From Hippopus hippopus (lineage: Eukaryota; Mollusca; Bivalvia; Cardiida; Cardiidae), in the NCBI GenBank assembly GCA_946811185.2, contig OX328110.1:16732456-16796455 (forward strand): a DNA stretch of 64,000 bases, written 5' to 3'. Below are positions 43,066-54,446 of this stretch, in pieces (position 1 is the stretch's first letter; every line of letters begins with the position of its first letter). Made by a program: the position numbers and the translations under genes. The notes under the pieces are model-generated. The model was not told the DNA's origin, did not search any database, and saw only the letters and a list, made by a program, of their open reading frames with translations.

Positions 43066-44499
43066 CAGGGGTGCAGAAATCCTACGTCCGACTCGTCCGA
43101 CTTGGGTAAATTTGACGTCAGACAAGTGGCTTTTTGCAATCTACTCATCCGCGGACAAGTAGAAAATGAGGAAGAAATTGAAAATAAAGATCTGTATTAT
43201 ATAACATTATCCTTGTGAAATAGAAATGTTCTCTCCGTCTCACTTCGTAAACAACAACATTTTTAAATTAAATTATGATAAACTATTCCCTGATATCTGG
43301 AATCAAAGACAAACGTGGCTGACTCTGATTTTATGGGCTACGCAGGCTTTTTAATGATTTTGACTGCGCTGCAGTACGGCCGAAATGTTGTGGTTTCTTT
43401 GGGCCATTTGGTTTGTTTAATGGAGGCAACCATAACCGAACCGAGTCATTTTTGCGCATTATAACACTGCACGTAGACTTGACGCAGTTGTCGTTTCCCT
43501 ATCATTCAAAATTAAATTCTTTTTTGTAGTTCGCAAAAACTTACAGCTGACAAAAGAAGTTGTCTTAATTTAACAATGTGGAACACATTCTTATTCGGTT
43601 GCAGTAAACGTATTTGAAAGAAAACCAAACACGCTGTCTCCAAGTAAAACATGTCAAGAACCGGGAAACATTACAAAAGTTTGTTAAAAGGGCTGTAGAC
43701 GATAAAGGCCAGCGCAGCCTTTTTACTTTCGGCGTAAAACGTTCAAATTCTTTGCAGATCGATCTGCAGGTAATCAAATCTCTGCATACTGAGTCTCAAT
43801 CTGAAGTGCCGGGTCTGTCGGACATCGCCCATCTTCCGTTGTCTGAGAAGTAGACAATTATTATCACTGCACATGATGCAAACTCTACATTTCCAGACAC
43901 AATAACCAAGCCTAGCATTTTAACTTCCACGGATAATGATTCCCTTGTATCATATGATGGCTGGTAAGCAGTTCTGCTGAAGTATTGACTCTGGCACCCA
44001 TAAGTGTACCACAGTAGTGTTCAAAAGGGCTGTAATTGCAAACACTGAGATATTTAGCCATGGTTTGAGCAGTTATAGTGTAACTGTTGAATCTTTTTCA
44101 ATTATTAAATTGTTGCACCTTTCTATCTACTGTATGTATGTACAGTGCCATTGTTTTATTGATGTACCTTGAAAGTCAGTCTGCTTTTCCCCAATTTGGC
44201 CAAAATCACGCTTGAATATCTCAAAATGAAAGGCTAAGGCCCCTTCCCAATTTTTGGAAAAAAAGCCCTGTAAAGGTTTGCTTGATTTATTTTCATCATT
44301 ATTATTAAAAACATAAGCAAAGCAAATTTAAATGGTTAAAGAACATCATTATCTACAAACTATGGTACATTCAGTTAGGTCTTTGTGTGCCATTAAATTG
44401 TTTTGTTTTGGACAAGTAAGCTTCTCTGATGGACAAGTAGATTTTTTAGATTAACTTGTCCATGGACAAGTAGATAATTTCAAGATTTCCACACCCCTG
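43066..44499 (+). mobile_element. hAT-like element with CAGGGGTG terminal repeats
   Basis: The left end 'caggggtgcagaaatcc' and right end 'atttccacacccctg' are inverted repeats of about 17 bp. The five-base repeat GTTAT lies immediately outside both ends. The interior holds one frame (43614-43853) with KGQRSLFTFGVKR, a motif reminiscent of the N-terminal part of hAT/KIAA1586-like transposases; no catalytic domain is present. 'gacaagtagataatttcaag' is part of a second palindrome inside the right end. A shorter relative is at 51643-52130. Confidence 0.65.
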
Positions 44500-44542
44500 G
44501 TTATGTTTTGTACTTTAAAAATCGAAAGGAAGTACATTAACA

Positions 44543-44905
44543 TTAAAGGCCCAGTAAAGACCAAAATATCAAAGCAAGTGTCAAAATACATTTAAATTTA
44601 AATTATACCATTTAAAAGTATGGAAAATATTGTGGAAATAACAGTCTCTTATCGTGTGGTCAGGCCATATGTTAGTCGCAGGCAGAAAAAAAAGAATTTT
44701 AAAATCAAGCAAAAAGTAAACAAAAGACACAGCTACATGGCAGGTTTCAACTTAGTTTTGAAATTGATTTCTCTGTCAGAGACTAACACTAGGACCGACT
44801 GTACAATGACAGATTGTCATCTTCACAATAATTTCCATACTTTTAAATGGTATAAGTTCAGGTGCATTTAAACACCCACTTTGTTTACATTTGGCCTTTT
44901 TTGTT
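44543..44905 (+). mobile_element. MITE with AAAGGCCCAGTAAAG ends, copy 2
   Basis: 'aaaggcccagtaaagacc' to 'acatttggccttttttg'. It shares the sub-terminal inverted 'accatttaaaagtatgg' with copy 1 at 42352 and lies 44 bases after the hAT-like element. Confidence 0.7.
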
Positions 44906-44989
44906 ACTTTAAATTCTTTGCTGTATTTAATACCCTTTATTTTTCTACTTTAATCTTAATTTCCAAACCAGTTCAAAAAAAATTCAGAA

Positions 44990-45092
44990 TTGTTCATATT
45001 TCAAGCATTTGCAGACAACAATTCAACTGTGGCTCAGATGACTGAATCTGTATTTTAAAGCATGGAACATTGTGGGAAAGGGAGAAAATAAA
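44990..45092 (+). mobile_element. Family A MITE, central fragment
   Basis: 'catttgcagacaacaattca', 'ggctcagatgactgaatctg' and 'gaacattgtgggaaagggag'. Both ends are lost. Confidence 0.55.
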
Positions 45093-45626
45093 GTTCACAT
45101 CAGTTGAAGGGTTCTTTTATTTTTGACTTCTTTGTATTAGTGTCCAATATCTTCTTCTTTAACACTTATTCTAGTGCTATCACTGTAATACAAGAAGGCC
45201 TAACCTCCTGTTCCCCCACCCCCCCTTGTAGGTCTGTATTTTCATACCATAAAACAACCATTTTCTTCACTCATGAAAAGAAATTTTAGCCTCCACTTAT
45301 TGTTTTATTCATAGTTTTATGTGAATTCACTGTTTAAATTCATTATGAAAGATGAGCAGATAGTTTGAACTGCCTCTGATCTTACAATGCCACACATACC
45401 TTTGTAGTGTCATGGGTTTTCATGGTGACGGGACATTCTGGCGCATAATAATTTCGGCCCATAACAATTTCGGCCCATAGTTGGTGTATCATAAATATTG
45501 CATGATTTGACAAATTTTTTCACTCATTGTTTGCTGCATAAAATTGCACTTTTGAATACTGGTTGTTTTTGATGCATCAATCAACATTTTTGATGCATCA
45601 ATCAACATTTTGGTTATTTATTTCAG

Positions 45627-45723
45627 ATCTTGGTAGAATGTTTACACACGGTAAAAGAGTGTGTACAATATGAACAAAAGGAAATCAATATAATCATATG
45701 GCAGACATTAAGTTTAGCATCGG
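45627..45723 (+). CDS. Possible orphan exon
   Basis: A good acceptor ('ggttatttatttcag') opens a frame ILVECLHTVKECVQYEQKE, then INIIIWQTLSLAS, with weak donors at 45724 and 45730. A family B hairpin remnant follows from about 45750. Not recognised; it could equally be chance or part of an old transposon lying between the TTTCGGCCCATA repeats at 45.4 and 47.8 kb. Confidence 0.25.
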
Positions 45724-46411
45724 GTAGCGGTAGATTAGATTTCACATTAAAAGTACACTCTCATCTTGATCTACGCTCTCCTCAATGGATACTAAGGTCT
45801 CCGTCAGCATTAAAAGGGTTAGGTTAAATACATTGTTTATTGATCTTTTACCTTCTTTTTTGCAGACGAATTTGATATCATACTTTGTCATTGAGTCATT
45901 TTTGGGGATCTTTTATTTGGGGTTAAGGGTTCACACAACCAGTATGTGCGTATCGACTATATAATATCCCTCGATTTTCAGTACACGCTTCATCACGTTT
46001 TATGGGTGTTGTAAATCTAATCTCCAAAGACAACAAAGTACATGTGAAACTGGTATTTTATGATCATGTTGTGCTTATTAGAAGGATAGAGAAATTTACT
46101 CAATAATAATACTGTCATAATTGCCTTTAGTGATGACCAAGTACAACTGATATCAATAGATATTCCAAGTTTCTGATTTGTATACTTTAAAAGTTCGCAC
46201 AAAATTTCTTCACCGAAATTGCTTTTTTCCTGGAGTCTTGATATACTTATCATATCACAATGAAATTCTGATTTTCATTTCTAAGTGTGTATTTGAGATT
46301 GCCCATTGCAGTTCTAAATGCTTTTCAAGACATAACCCGGCATGGACAATAATACATGAAAACCCATGACAAATCTAGTATCAAATTGACAGCGTCCGAT
46401 CATAACACCCT

Positions 46412-46728
46412 TAGATTGACTGATTGTTTGGTGTTTAATGCCGTTTTCAACATTATTTCAGTTATATCGTGGCGGCCAGTGCACCTATCCATGCTTTCCT
46501 GGAGTCTCTTTTACCAGTACTTCGCACAATTTTTCCTTCCAAGCCACTGGCTGCTTTCCCACATGAACAATTGTCCAAACAATGATCAGCGGTGGGAGAG
46601 GAATGAATCCTGTTGCAATGACTATCATCAATCTTTGGAAGGAAATTGGCTGAGCTGGGGATCGAACCCACGACCCCCTGTTCTCAAGTCCTGCACGCTA
46701 CCGACTGAGCTACCGGGACTCGGCCATA
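46412..46728 (-). mobile_element. Full-length tRNA-derived SINE, reverse
   Basis: Tail 'gattgactgattgtttgg', body 'tatatcgtggcggccagtg' and 'agccactggctgctttccc'. The head at 46650-46728, read on the minus strand, is tRNA-like ('cccggtagctcagtcgg', 'gtgggttcgatcc'). The 140-codon plus-strand frame here is an artefact of the SINE. Confidence 0.85.
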
Positions 46729-47272
46729 ACACCCTTAGACTGACTTTTTTAACCTTGATAATAACTTTAAATAGCTGACTTGTATAAATGCTATATAATT
46801 CATAATGTGGGAGCTGGAATGTCAGTAACTACGAAAAAGGTCAGATGACTTCTTATGAAAGAAACACAACGTAAATTGTCGGCGTGAGTGCTCTAAAGTT
46901 TGTGTAAAAGACGCAGAAGAAAAACTTAATGAGTGCAACTTCAGTAATTATTTTCAAATGCAATGATACTTAGCACAATAAGTCTTGTTTAGTGCAATGA
47001 TTATTTGTGACAAGGAATTAGTTACCAAGGATGCATGTTTGTTTTTTTTAAATAAATTGTAAGGCAACAGTTTTCAAATTAATTTCACTCAGCATCCAGA
47101 TCAGAGAAGCATTTAATTGCTTGGTTAGCACTAAATTAACCTTACAGATATTGTACGTCCAAACCTATACTGCCTACCTGTAATGATTCTTAAGAACACA
47201 GGGTTTTTATAAGGATTGTGTAATGTTTTTAATGTTGAAGCCCAAACAATCATTTTCATCTGACCCCTGGTA

Positions 47273-47420
47273 AAATTGGGAAAAAAAACTAGATTTGTGC
47301 TATTACCGATATATCTATAATTTCCAGATTTCTGATAAAAAGAAAAGAAAAATTGGGAAAAAAACTAGATTTGTGCTTTTACCGATATATCTATAATTTC
47401 CTGATTTCTCATAAAAAAGT
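47273..47420 (+). repeat. Tandem duplication of about 74 bp
   Basis: 'actagatttgtgct' and 'ttaccgatatatctataatt' occur twice, with only a few differences between the units. Confidence 0.9.
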
Positions 47421-48656
47421 ATTGTAAAGTGAGATTTGGAATTTCAAAATTCCCAAAATTAGTCCTTAATGAAAGCCCTACATAATGAAAACATAATTAC
47501 GTTTTTCAACTGAAACTGTGTGTGACATAAGTTACAATTGACCAGTTTACAAGAATGAAAATGCCACCGTGTTATTTTAAACAATGACACTAATCCTCCT
47601 TTGCCCAATACTCCACGCAGTTGATTTGTTTGGCAAACCTTCTAAGGTGTAGAACCAGCAGTTGAAACAATGTCATATAAGAGCAATCAATCTACACACA
47701 GACTGATAGCCAGGCAGGTAGGAGCATGCAAGCTGACAGACAAACATGAAAGGAAACACCCAAGTGTTGTTAAATTGGTATAGTACAGACTATAGGCCGA
47801 CATTGGATTGGGCCGAAATTACTATGGGCCGAAATGTCCCGGACTCGGTTTTCACGTTTTTTTCGGCGATCCATTTTTCATGTCAATTAATTTTTGCAGA
47901 AGTATTACCGCATGATTTGACATGAATTTCTCATTTAGAATAGCAGATAACTTTAAAATTTGCCACTTTACACTAGATAAGAGGATTAACACCTTTATTA
48001 CATTTTCATATATGACTTGCCAGCTTCATTACCTGTGATAAACAGAGCCACGTGTGTCCTTTGCATTTGATACTGATCGTGTTTATTAAAGCTTATATTT
48101 CTGCCAGATGCACGCGAACTAATTTATATAAAGCTTTAGACGATAGTTCATGCATCAGATTGATGTTTGGGCAGATATTTTTGAGCATCAAAAACCTGTC
48201 ATCTCAAATTTCCAAGCCTCAAAACCTGGTCACATGAGAACCCTTCAAAGTTTTCAAGTTTTGTCAAGGCAATTTTCTTGCTCATTTTTCTGGCCCAGTT
48301 TCGTGTTTGTTGTCCACCATGCTGAATCCAAGAGTGTGATTAGTCACAAAACCAAGCGCTAAAAAACAGTATTCAAGTTTCGGGACTGAGCGAGTACCAG
48401 TACAATTGATTACAGAATTTCTCAATCGATTATCAAAATTGGAAGCCAAAACCAACTGACTTTTGACTATAGTCGATCATCGGCCCACCACTAGTTGGTA
48501 CATACCTTACATTTTAGCTTACCATGGCTGGATAAATCACACCAGTTAGTGTTGTTTTGATTATTTTATTTTGAAATTTGCGGCTTCTTGGAAAGTACTG
48601 GTTATGGCAGTCCTGTTCTGTAACCAGAATGCCAAAATCAGGTAGGTTTGTATTTG

Positions 48657-50756
48657 AACAAGAGGGCCATGATGGCCCTGAAGTCGCTCACCTGAGCCTT
48701 TTGATCAAAGATGACCCATTTCCAATCTCTTCAGAGATATTAAGACAAACAATCTGACAAACACTCACTAGTACTGGACTTACAAATATGGCCTCTAAAG
48801 TGCACACAAGCTTTTTCTAGAATTTGTCTCAGCCGCCTACTTGACATGTAGAAATTATCCAGACATACATTCTGACAAACTTTCATGAATATTTGAGAGA
48901 AAATGCAGCCTATAGGGTGTACAAAAGGTTTTACCAAGATTTGACTTAGTGACCTAGTTTTTTATCCAACATGACCCATATTCATACTAATGTATTATCA
49001 AGACAAACATTCTAAGCAAATTTCAAGATTATTGGACTGAAAATGTGGTCTCTAGAGCATACACAAGGTTTTTCAAGGATTAAACTTGGTGACCTAGTTT
49101 TTGATTCCACGTGACCCATTTTCAAATTCATGCAAGATATCATCAAGACAAACTTTCTGACAAAGTTTAAAGAATATTGGACTGAAAATGTAACCTCTAG
49201 TGTGTACAAAAGGTTTTTTCAAGATTTGACCTAGTGACCTAGTTTTTTATCCAACATGACCCATTTTCATACTAGTCTAAGATATTATCAAGACAAATAT
49301 TCTGACCAACTTTCAAGATTATTGGACTGAAAATGTGGCCTCTAGAGCGTACACAATGTTTTTCTAAGATTTGACCAAGTGACCTAGTTTTTGACCTGAC
49401 ATGACCCTTTTTCAAACTCATCCAAGCTACCATCATGACAAATTTCTGACCAACTTTCAAGAGCATTGGACTGAAAATGTGGCCTCTGGAGTGTACACAA
49501 GGTTTTTCTAAGATTTGACCTAGTGACCTAGTTTTTGACCCGACATGGTCTATTTTCAAACTCGTCTGCTATATTATCAAGACAAACATTCTGACCAACT
49601 TTCGAGAGGATTGGACAGAAAATGTGGCTTCTGAAGCGTACACAAGGTTTTTTTTTAAGATTTGACCTGGTGACCTAGTTTTTGACCCAACATGGCCTAT
49701 TTTCGAATTCATCTAAGATATTATCAAGACAAACATTCTGACCAACTTCCAAGAGTATTAAACAGAAAATGAGACTTCTGGAGCTTACACAAGGCCCTTT
49801 TTAAGATTTGACCAAGTGACCTAGTTTTTGACCCGATATGGCCAATTTTTGGAATCGTTTCAGATATCATCAAGACAAAAATTCTGACCAACTTTTAAGA
49901 GTACTGGACAGAAAATGTGGCCTCTACAGCGTACAAAAGTTTTTCTAAGATGTGACCTGGTGATCTAGTTTTTGACCCGACATGACCCATTTTCGAACTT
50001 CTCCAAGATATCATCAAGACAAAAATTCTGACCAACTTCCAAAAGTATTGGACAGAAAATGTGGCTTCTGGAGCTTACACAAGGCTTTTTTAAGATTTGA
50101 CCTAGTGACCTAGTTTTTGACCCGATATGGCCCATTTTCGAACTCGTTTCAGATATCATCAAGACAAAAATTCTGACCAACTTTCAAGATTTGGACAGAA
50201 AATGTGGCTTCTAGAGCGTACACAAGGTTTTTCTCAGATTTGACCTGGTGACCTGGTTTTTGACCCAAAATTGCCCATTTTCAAAGTCGTTCGAGATATC
50301 ATCAAGACAAAAATTCTGACCAACTTTCAAGAGTATTGGACTGAAAATGTGGATTCTAGAGCGTACACAAGGTTTTTCTAAGATTTGACCTGGTGACCTA
50401 GTTTTCAACCTGACATGACCCATTTTCAAACTTGTCCGAGATATCATCATGACAAACATTCTGACCAACTTTTAGGAGTATTGGACAGAAAATGTGGCCT
50501 CTAGAGCGTACACAAGATTTTTCTAAGACTTGACCTAGTGACCTAGTTTTTGACCCAACATGACCCATTTTCAAACTCATCTGAGATATCATCAAGACAA
50601 ACATTCTGACCATGTTTCATGAGTATTGGACTGAAAATGTGGCCTCCAGAGCGTACACAAGGAAAAAAGTTGATGACGGACGACGCATGATGTACAACGG
50701 ACACAGCACGATCACAATAGCTCACCATAAGCACTTCGTGCTCAGGTGCGCTAAAA
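48657..50756 (+). mobile_element. Large pearl-type element, about 13 core units of 145 bp
   Basis: The left hairpin 'gggccatgatggccc' with 'tcgctcacctgag' is followed by repeated 'gtgacctagtttttgaccc', 'catcaagacaaacattctg', 'attggactgaaaatgtgg' and 'gcgtacacaaggttttt' blocks every 143-147 bp. The 3' part has 'gatgacggacgacgcatg', then 'gagcacttcgtgctcagg' and 'tgcgctaaaaat'. Minus-strand frames of 60-95 codons recur inside because the unit is almost free of stops on that strand; the unit length is not a multiple of three, so they do not form a continuous protein. Confidence 0.9.
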
Positions 50757-51039
50757 ATGCCGTTTGACGGAAAATAATGGTCAAATTTGGCCCAATAACC
50801 CTTCTTAGTTCCTTGCCAGAGAAACCTCTATAAGGCCTTTATTGTGGCATAGAAACCTAACTGCTCTCTAACTTTCAAAGGTTGAGCCTGCATTAATTAT
50901 TATATGAAGATAAAAAAATAACAGTAAAAATCTTCTCCTCTTTTTTTTTTTCCATTGAAATGAAATATTCCCTATGTTTTGTGAACAGTATATATGCCAC
51001 CTGCATTAAAAATGGTAGGAGCATCAAAAGATTGACTTG

Positions 51040-51265
51040 AATGGTGTTTTATGCTGCTTTCAACATTATTCCAGTCATATCACGACGATAGTTCACATAA
51101 TATTATTAAAATTTTTCCTGGGTTTCACCAGCACTAGGCTAGTGCTCTGAAGTGTCTTACCCAAAGACAATCCCTGCAAAACCCAGCGGATCCAGTAAGG
51201 CTCAAACCCAGGGCCTCCAGGTCACCAGTCCAACACTTTACCACTGAGAGATGCAGAACCCCTAG
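51040..51265 (-). mobile_element. tRNA-derived SINE, reverse
   Basis: 'gaatggtgttttatgctgc', 'cagtcatatcacgacgat' and 'tcaccagcactaggctag' lead to the head, read on the minus strand as 'ttctgcatctctcagtgg' and 'ctgggtttgagcc'. Confidence 0.75.
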
Positions 51266-51351
51266 CATCAAAAGGACATTGATTATTCAGAAAAAAGTTT
51301 GTACATGTACCTCTGTCGAATCTTCATCTCCAACCAGTCACAGATTTGTCT

Positions 51352-51560
51352 ACATCTGGTGTTTTACACCACTTTCAGCAGTATACCAGTTTCATCATGG
51401 CAAACGCTAACTTGTTCATCTGTTTTCTGGGTATCATCAGGCTTTGACTAGGGCTCTGCAGTGTCATTCCCCAGGATACACCCATGAATACCATCACTGC
51501 AAGTGAGGAACAAACCCAGGACCTCTAAATAATATATCTTGCAATATGTTCACCATGTCA
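51352..51560 (-). mobile_element. SINE, reverse, head decayed
   Basis: 'ctggtgttttacaccac', 'ccagtttcatcatggcaaac', 'tgactagggctctgcagtg' and 'ggaacaaacccaggacctc'. Confidence 0.65.
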
Positions 51561-51642
51561 CCTGTAAGTAAAAAAGGCAAATAAAAGTAAATAAACTCTC
51601 TACCCGACAACAATTATTGTTGCTACAAAACACTGGTGTGGA

Positions 51643-52130
51643 AATCCTACATCTGACTCGGAAAAATTTGGTGTTGGACAAGTGACTTTTTTCAATCTAG
51701 TTGTCTGCGGACAAGAAGAAAATAAAGGGGAAATTTTGAAAGAAATATCTGTTGTAAACATTACGCAGTGAAATACAAATGTTCACCATTTGTACAAAAT
51801 GCCATTTTGAATGATAAACAGCAGCTTGAGATGATCCCTGAATCCTGGAGACCCGAAATACACATTTGACTTACCTCCGCATTCAGCGCTTACGACAGGG
51901 TCAGTGTAATACGAGGCCGTTTTTGCATGTTGATTTTTTTTGCTTTGGAAAATGTCTGAATACCATGGACTAGACCAAAATGAAAGATCAACATTTTAAC
52001 AAGGCATGGCTGAAAGATTCCCGTGGTTGAATGCCAGTCAAAACTGTTTTGATTTGGACAAGTAAGTCAAACTGGCGGACAAGTCGACTTTTTTAATTTA
52101 CTTGTCCGTGGACATGTAAAATGTTCTAAC
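51643..52130 (+). mobile_element. Relative of the hAT-like element, internally deleted
   Basis: 'tggtgtggaaatcctacat' at the left, 'gttggacaagtgac' and 'tgcggacaagaagaaaat' inside, 'cttgtccgtggacatgtaaa' near the right. The layout matches 43066-44499 without the middle, and the outermost CAGGGG is degraded. Confidence 0.55.
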
Positions 52131-52134
52131 TGAA

Positions 52135-52400
52135 AGAATTTGTGGAGAACAAATGCTGCTCAAATATGGGATTGTTTCTGAGAGTAAAAAGCATTGTAGG
52201 AAAAGGAGAAAATGCTGGTTATGATTATCATGTCCTCCTTTTTCCACAATATGTTATTAAACATCTACTGTCTAAGGGTCTTAACCCTACACAATACCAC
52301 CAAGTTTTAACAAACCCTGAGCAAGAATGGTTTTCAAAACATTGTGGTAAAGGAGAAAATGCTGGTAACCAGCATTTTCTCCTTTTTCCACTATGTTTTT
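52135..52400. mobile_element. Two family A MITE pieces
   Basis: 52135-52275: broken '+' copy ('gcattgtaggaaaaggaga' with a damaged hairpin). From 52281: '-' copy ('ttaaccctacacaataccac', palindrome 52349-52388), interrupted at 52400 and resumed at 52741-52850. Confidence 0.65.
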
Positions 52401-52740
52401 CATTATCTCCCGCTAAATGGCATTCTACAAATACACATCTATCTAATTTGGGCATTCTGGGTACAGAACTGGACTACTTTTCAAAACAACAACCGTTACT
52501 TTGGATTTCAAAATGAAATAAACGTTTCCTCAATAAAACGCTATCTGGTGCGATTCATTCAGCTATGATCGGCTAGCATGTAACCTATGCACCAGCGATT
52601 TATTAAAACAGCCCGTACATGCTTGGGTAATAGGCTAATAGCTTCGGTATAAGCCCTACTTTTCCCAGGTATATGGGGATGGGTGATGCGTCATAGCAGA
52701 CAGGTCGAATCGTCGAAGAATATGACATGCGCAGACAACG
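52401..52740. mobile_element. 340-bp element with perfect 10-bp target duplication, inside a MITE
   Basis: CTATGTTTTT at 52391-52400 is repeated at 52741-52750. Between them lies a sequence starting 'cattatctcccgctaaatgg' and ending 'gacatgcgcagacaacg'. No terminal inverted repeats and no tRNA boxes were seen. The second copy is 60983-61310. The interrupted MITE can be followed on both sides. Confidence 0.85.
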
Positions 52741-53078
52741 CTATGTTTTTTACTCTTTCACAGTCAAATATCACAGTTCCAGCCAGTTTATTTGTCATCT
52801 GCAAATGCTTTGAATTTAGACCAGTCTAAAATTTTGTTATGTGGTAAAGTTAACTCTTCACCAAACGACAAAATTTTAGACTAAACCAAAATGAATGCAT
52901 TTGCAGTGAAAAATTCACATGTTGCTAAAATGATGATTTCTGTCTTCGATAGGGTAGAAAAGATTATAGGAAAAGGAGAAAATGCTGGTAAGCAGCATTT
53001 TCTCCTTTTCACTTAATATTTTCAAAAGTCTCTTCTTTCAGGGTCGTTTAAAATCAGGATTGTGTGCTAAAGCGTTAA
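52741..53078. mobile_element. Family A MITE remainder and an adjoining intact copy
   Basis: 52741-52850 completes the MITE split at 52400 ('gtcatctgcaaatgctttg' to 'gtggtaaagttaa'). 52850-53078 is a '+' copy ('ttaactcttcaccaaacgac', palindrome 52967-53011, end 'ctaaagcgttaa'). Confidence 0.75.
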
Positions 53079-54039
53079 AACAAAATAATTTCATGTATCG
53101 ACATAGATTTGCACATGGCACAACTTTTGAGTGTTATTATGGCAGCAAAACTTAACAAAACATTCTGGAGGAAATTGTGGTCTCTCCCATTCTCAATAAG
53201 TGCATGTGACAAAAATCTATGCTTTTCTCCCAAGGCTTTTGAATACATTTCAGGAACAGAAATTGGCTCACATTTGCTCTTAATTTTACCACACTGTTTT
53301 AACTCTTTACCAAACATTTGAGCTGGTCCAGATTGAGAGGACTTACAGACAATAAGGTCCAGATTTCCTGTGGGCCAATTCAGCTTCCAGCACAAAACTG
53401 AAGGGTTAAAATATGATTTTACTGTTGAATATGCATGATTCAAGTGGAATTTATGGTTACAGAGAGGTTACAAATTTTTTTTTTTTTGTTATAGCTGTTT
53501 TTGGTAACTAGAGCAATGCACCTATTATCAACCCTTTAAGGCAAGAAGTGCATGGAGGATGGTTAATTCCGGCATCATACAGTATGACTATTTCACTCAG
53601 TAAATCATTTTCTGGTGTATGATAATATCAACACAGCATGTTTCAGGACAGTGTACCAACGTAATTGTTGGCACGAGAAAAAGGTGAAGAAGTGTTTCGG
53701 TTATCAACCCACTCCAGAATAATCGACGCCCGTGGACTTTTTTACAATAAAATCAGCCTTGCATTATTCGAAATTAACTCTGTTTGTGTAATACCAGGAA
53801 TGAACATAAAACAACAGTAGTTTGTTTCAAAAATATGACTTCCGAGGGTTTGGAATGTGACTTATGCTACCTTTTTTTCCCCGATACCCATAAAACAGAA
53901 GTTCACAATGAAAAATGAATATGCAACGATTACATCGAACATGTGTTGTTGTTGTTTCTACAGGAAAAGTTGGTGCATGCGTGGTTTATGTACATGTATA
54001 TTTTATTTATAAGAAAACATGCACCTGCTCTGCCCATTA

Positions 54040-54270
54040 ATGTCCAGTCTACTTGCAATCGGGACAAACACTGTGTATATTCTTCCGACCCTCTTCATCC
54101 CAAAACATGAATTTGAGCCTGTCTGCACATTCTATATACCATCAAGGATGACAGGACTCACATGTTACCCACTCGGACTGTTACCCAGAGGATTTAAGGC
54201 ACATCCGACAGACCTTGGACTCCTCTTAGAAATCGACAGAGTCTGCGTTCATATTAAGGTACATCACCAT
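54040..54270 (+). CDS. Exon-like open frame, function unknown
   Basis: A possible acceptor 'cccattaatgtccag' (to 54046) and a donor-like 'attaaggtacat' (54259) bound a frame including VYILPTLFIPKHEFEPVC, then TFYIPSRMTGLTCYPLG, then LLPRGFKAHPTDLGLLLEID. It is not part of any repeat seen here and all minus-strand frames are interrupted. Not recognised. Confidence 0.25.
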
Positions 54271-54446
54271 GATCAGACTCAGATGTACCATGTATGTAAT
54301 TTGTGGATAATTAAAAAGAAATGGCGACGACAATGATTTTACCACATGAACCATACCATATAGTTTTAGTCCATTGTGAATATTAGTCATGCTCTACAAA
54401 CGCTCTATATTTAAAATTTGGAATATTAAGCGCTTTTATGAAAAAC

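Noticed and set aside
46356..46778. 140-codon plus-strand open frame
   Set aside because: It runs antisense through a tRNA-derived SINE; a similar frame appears in the SINE at 39.3 kb.
49272..50734. Series of minus-strand frames resembling a repeat protein
   Set aside because: They lie in the 145-bp core array; the unit is not a multiple of three, so no continuous repeat protein can be read.
53075..53443. 122-codon minus-strand open frame
   Set aside because: Part of it lies next to MITE sequence, no convincing acceptor or donor was found, and the peptide matches nothing I recognise; kept out as chance, although a search would be worthwhile.
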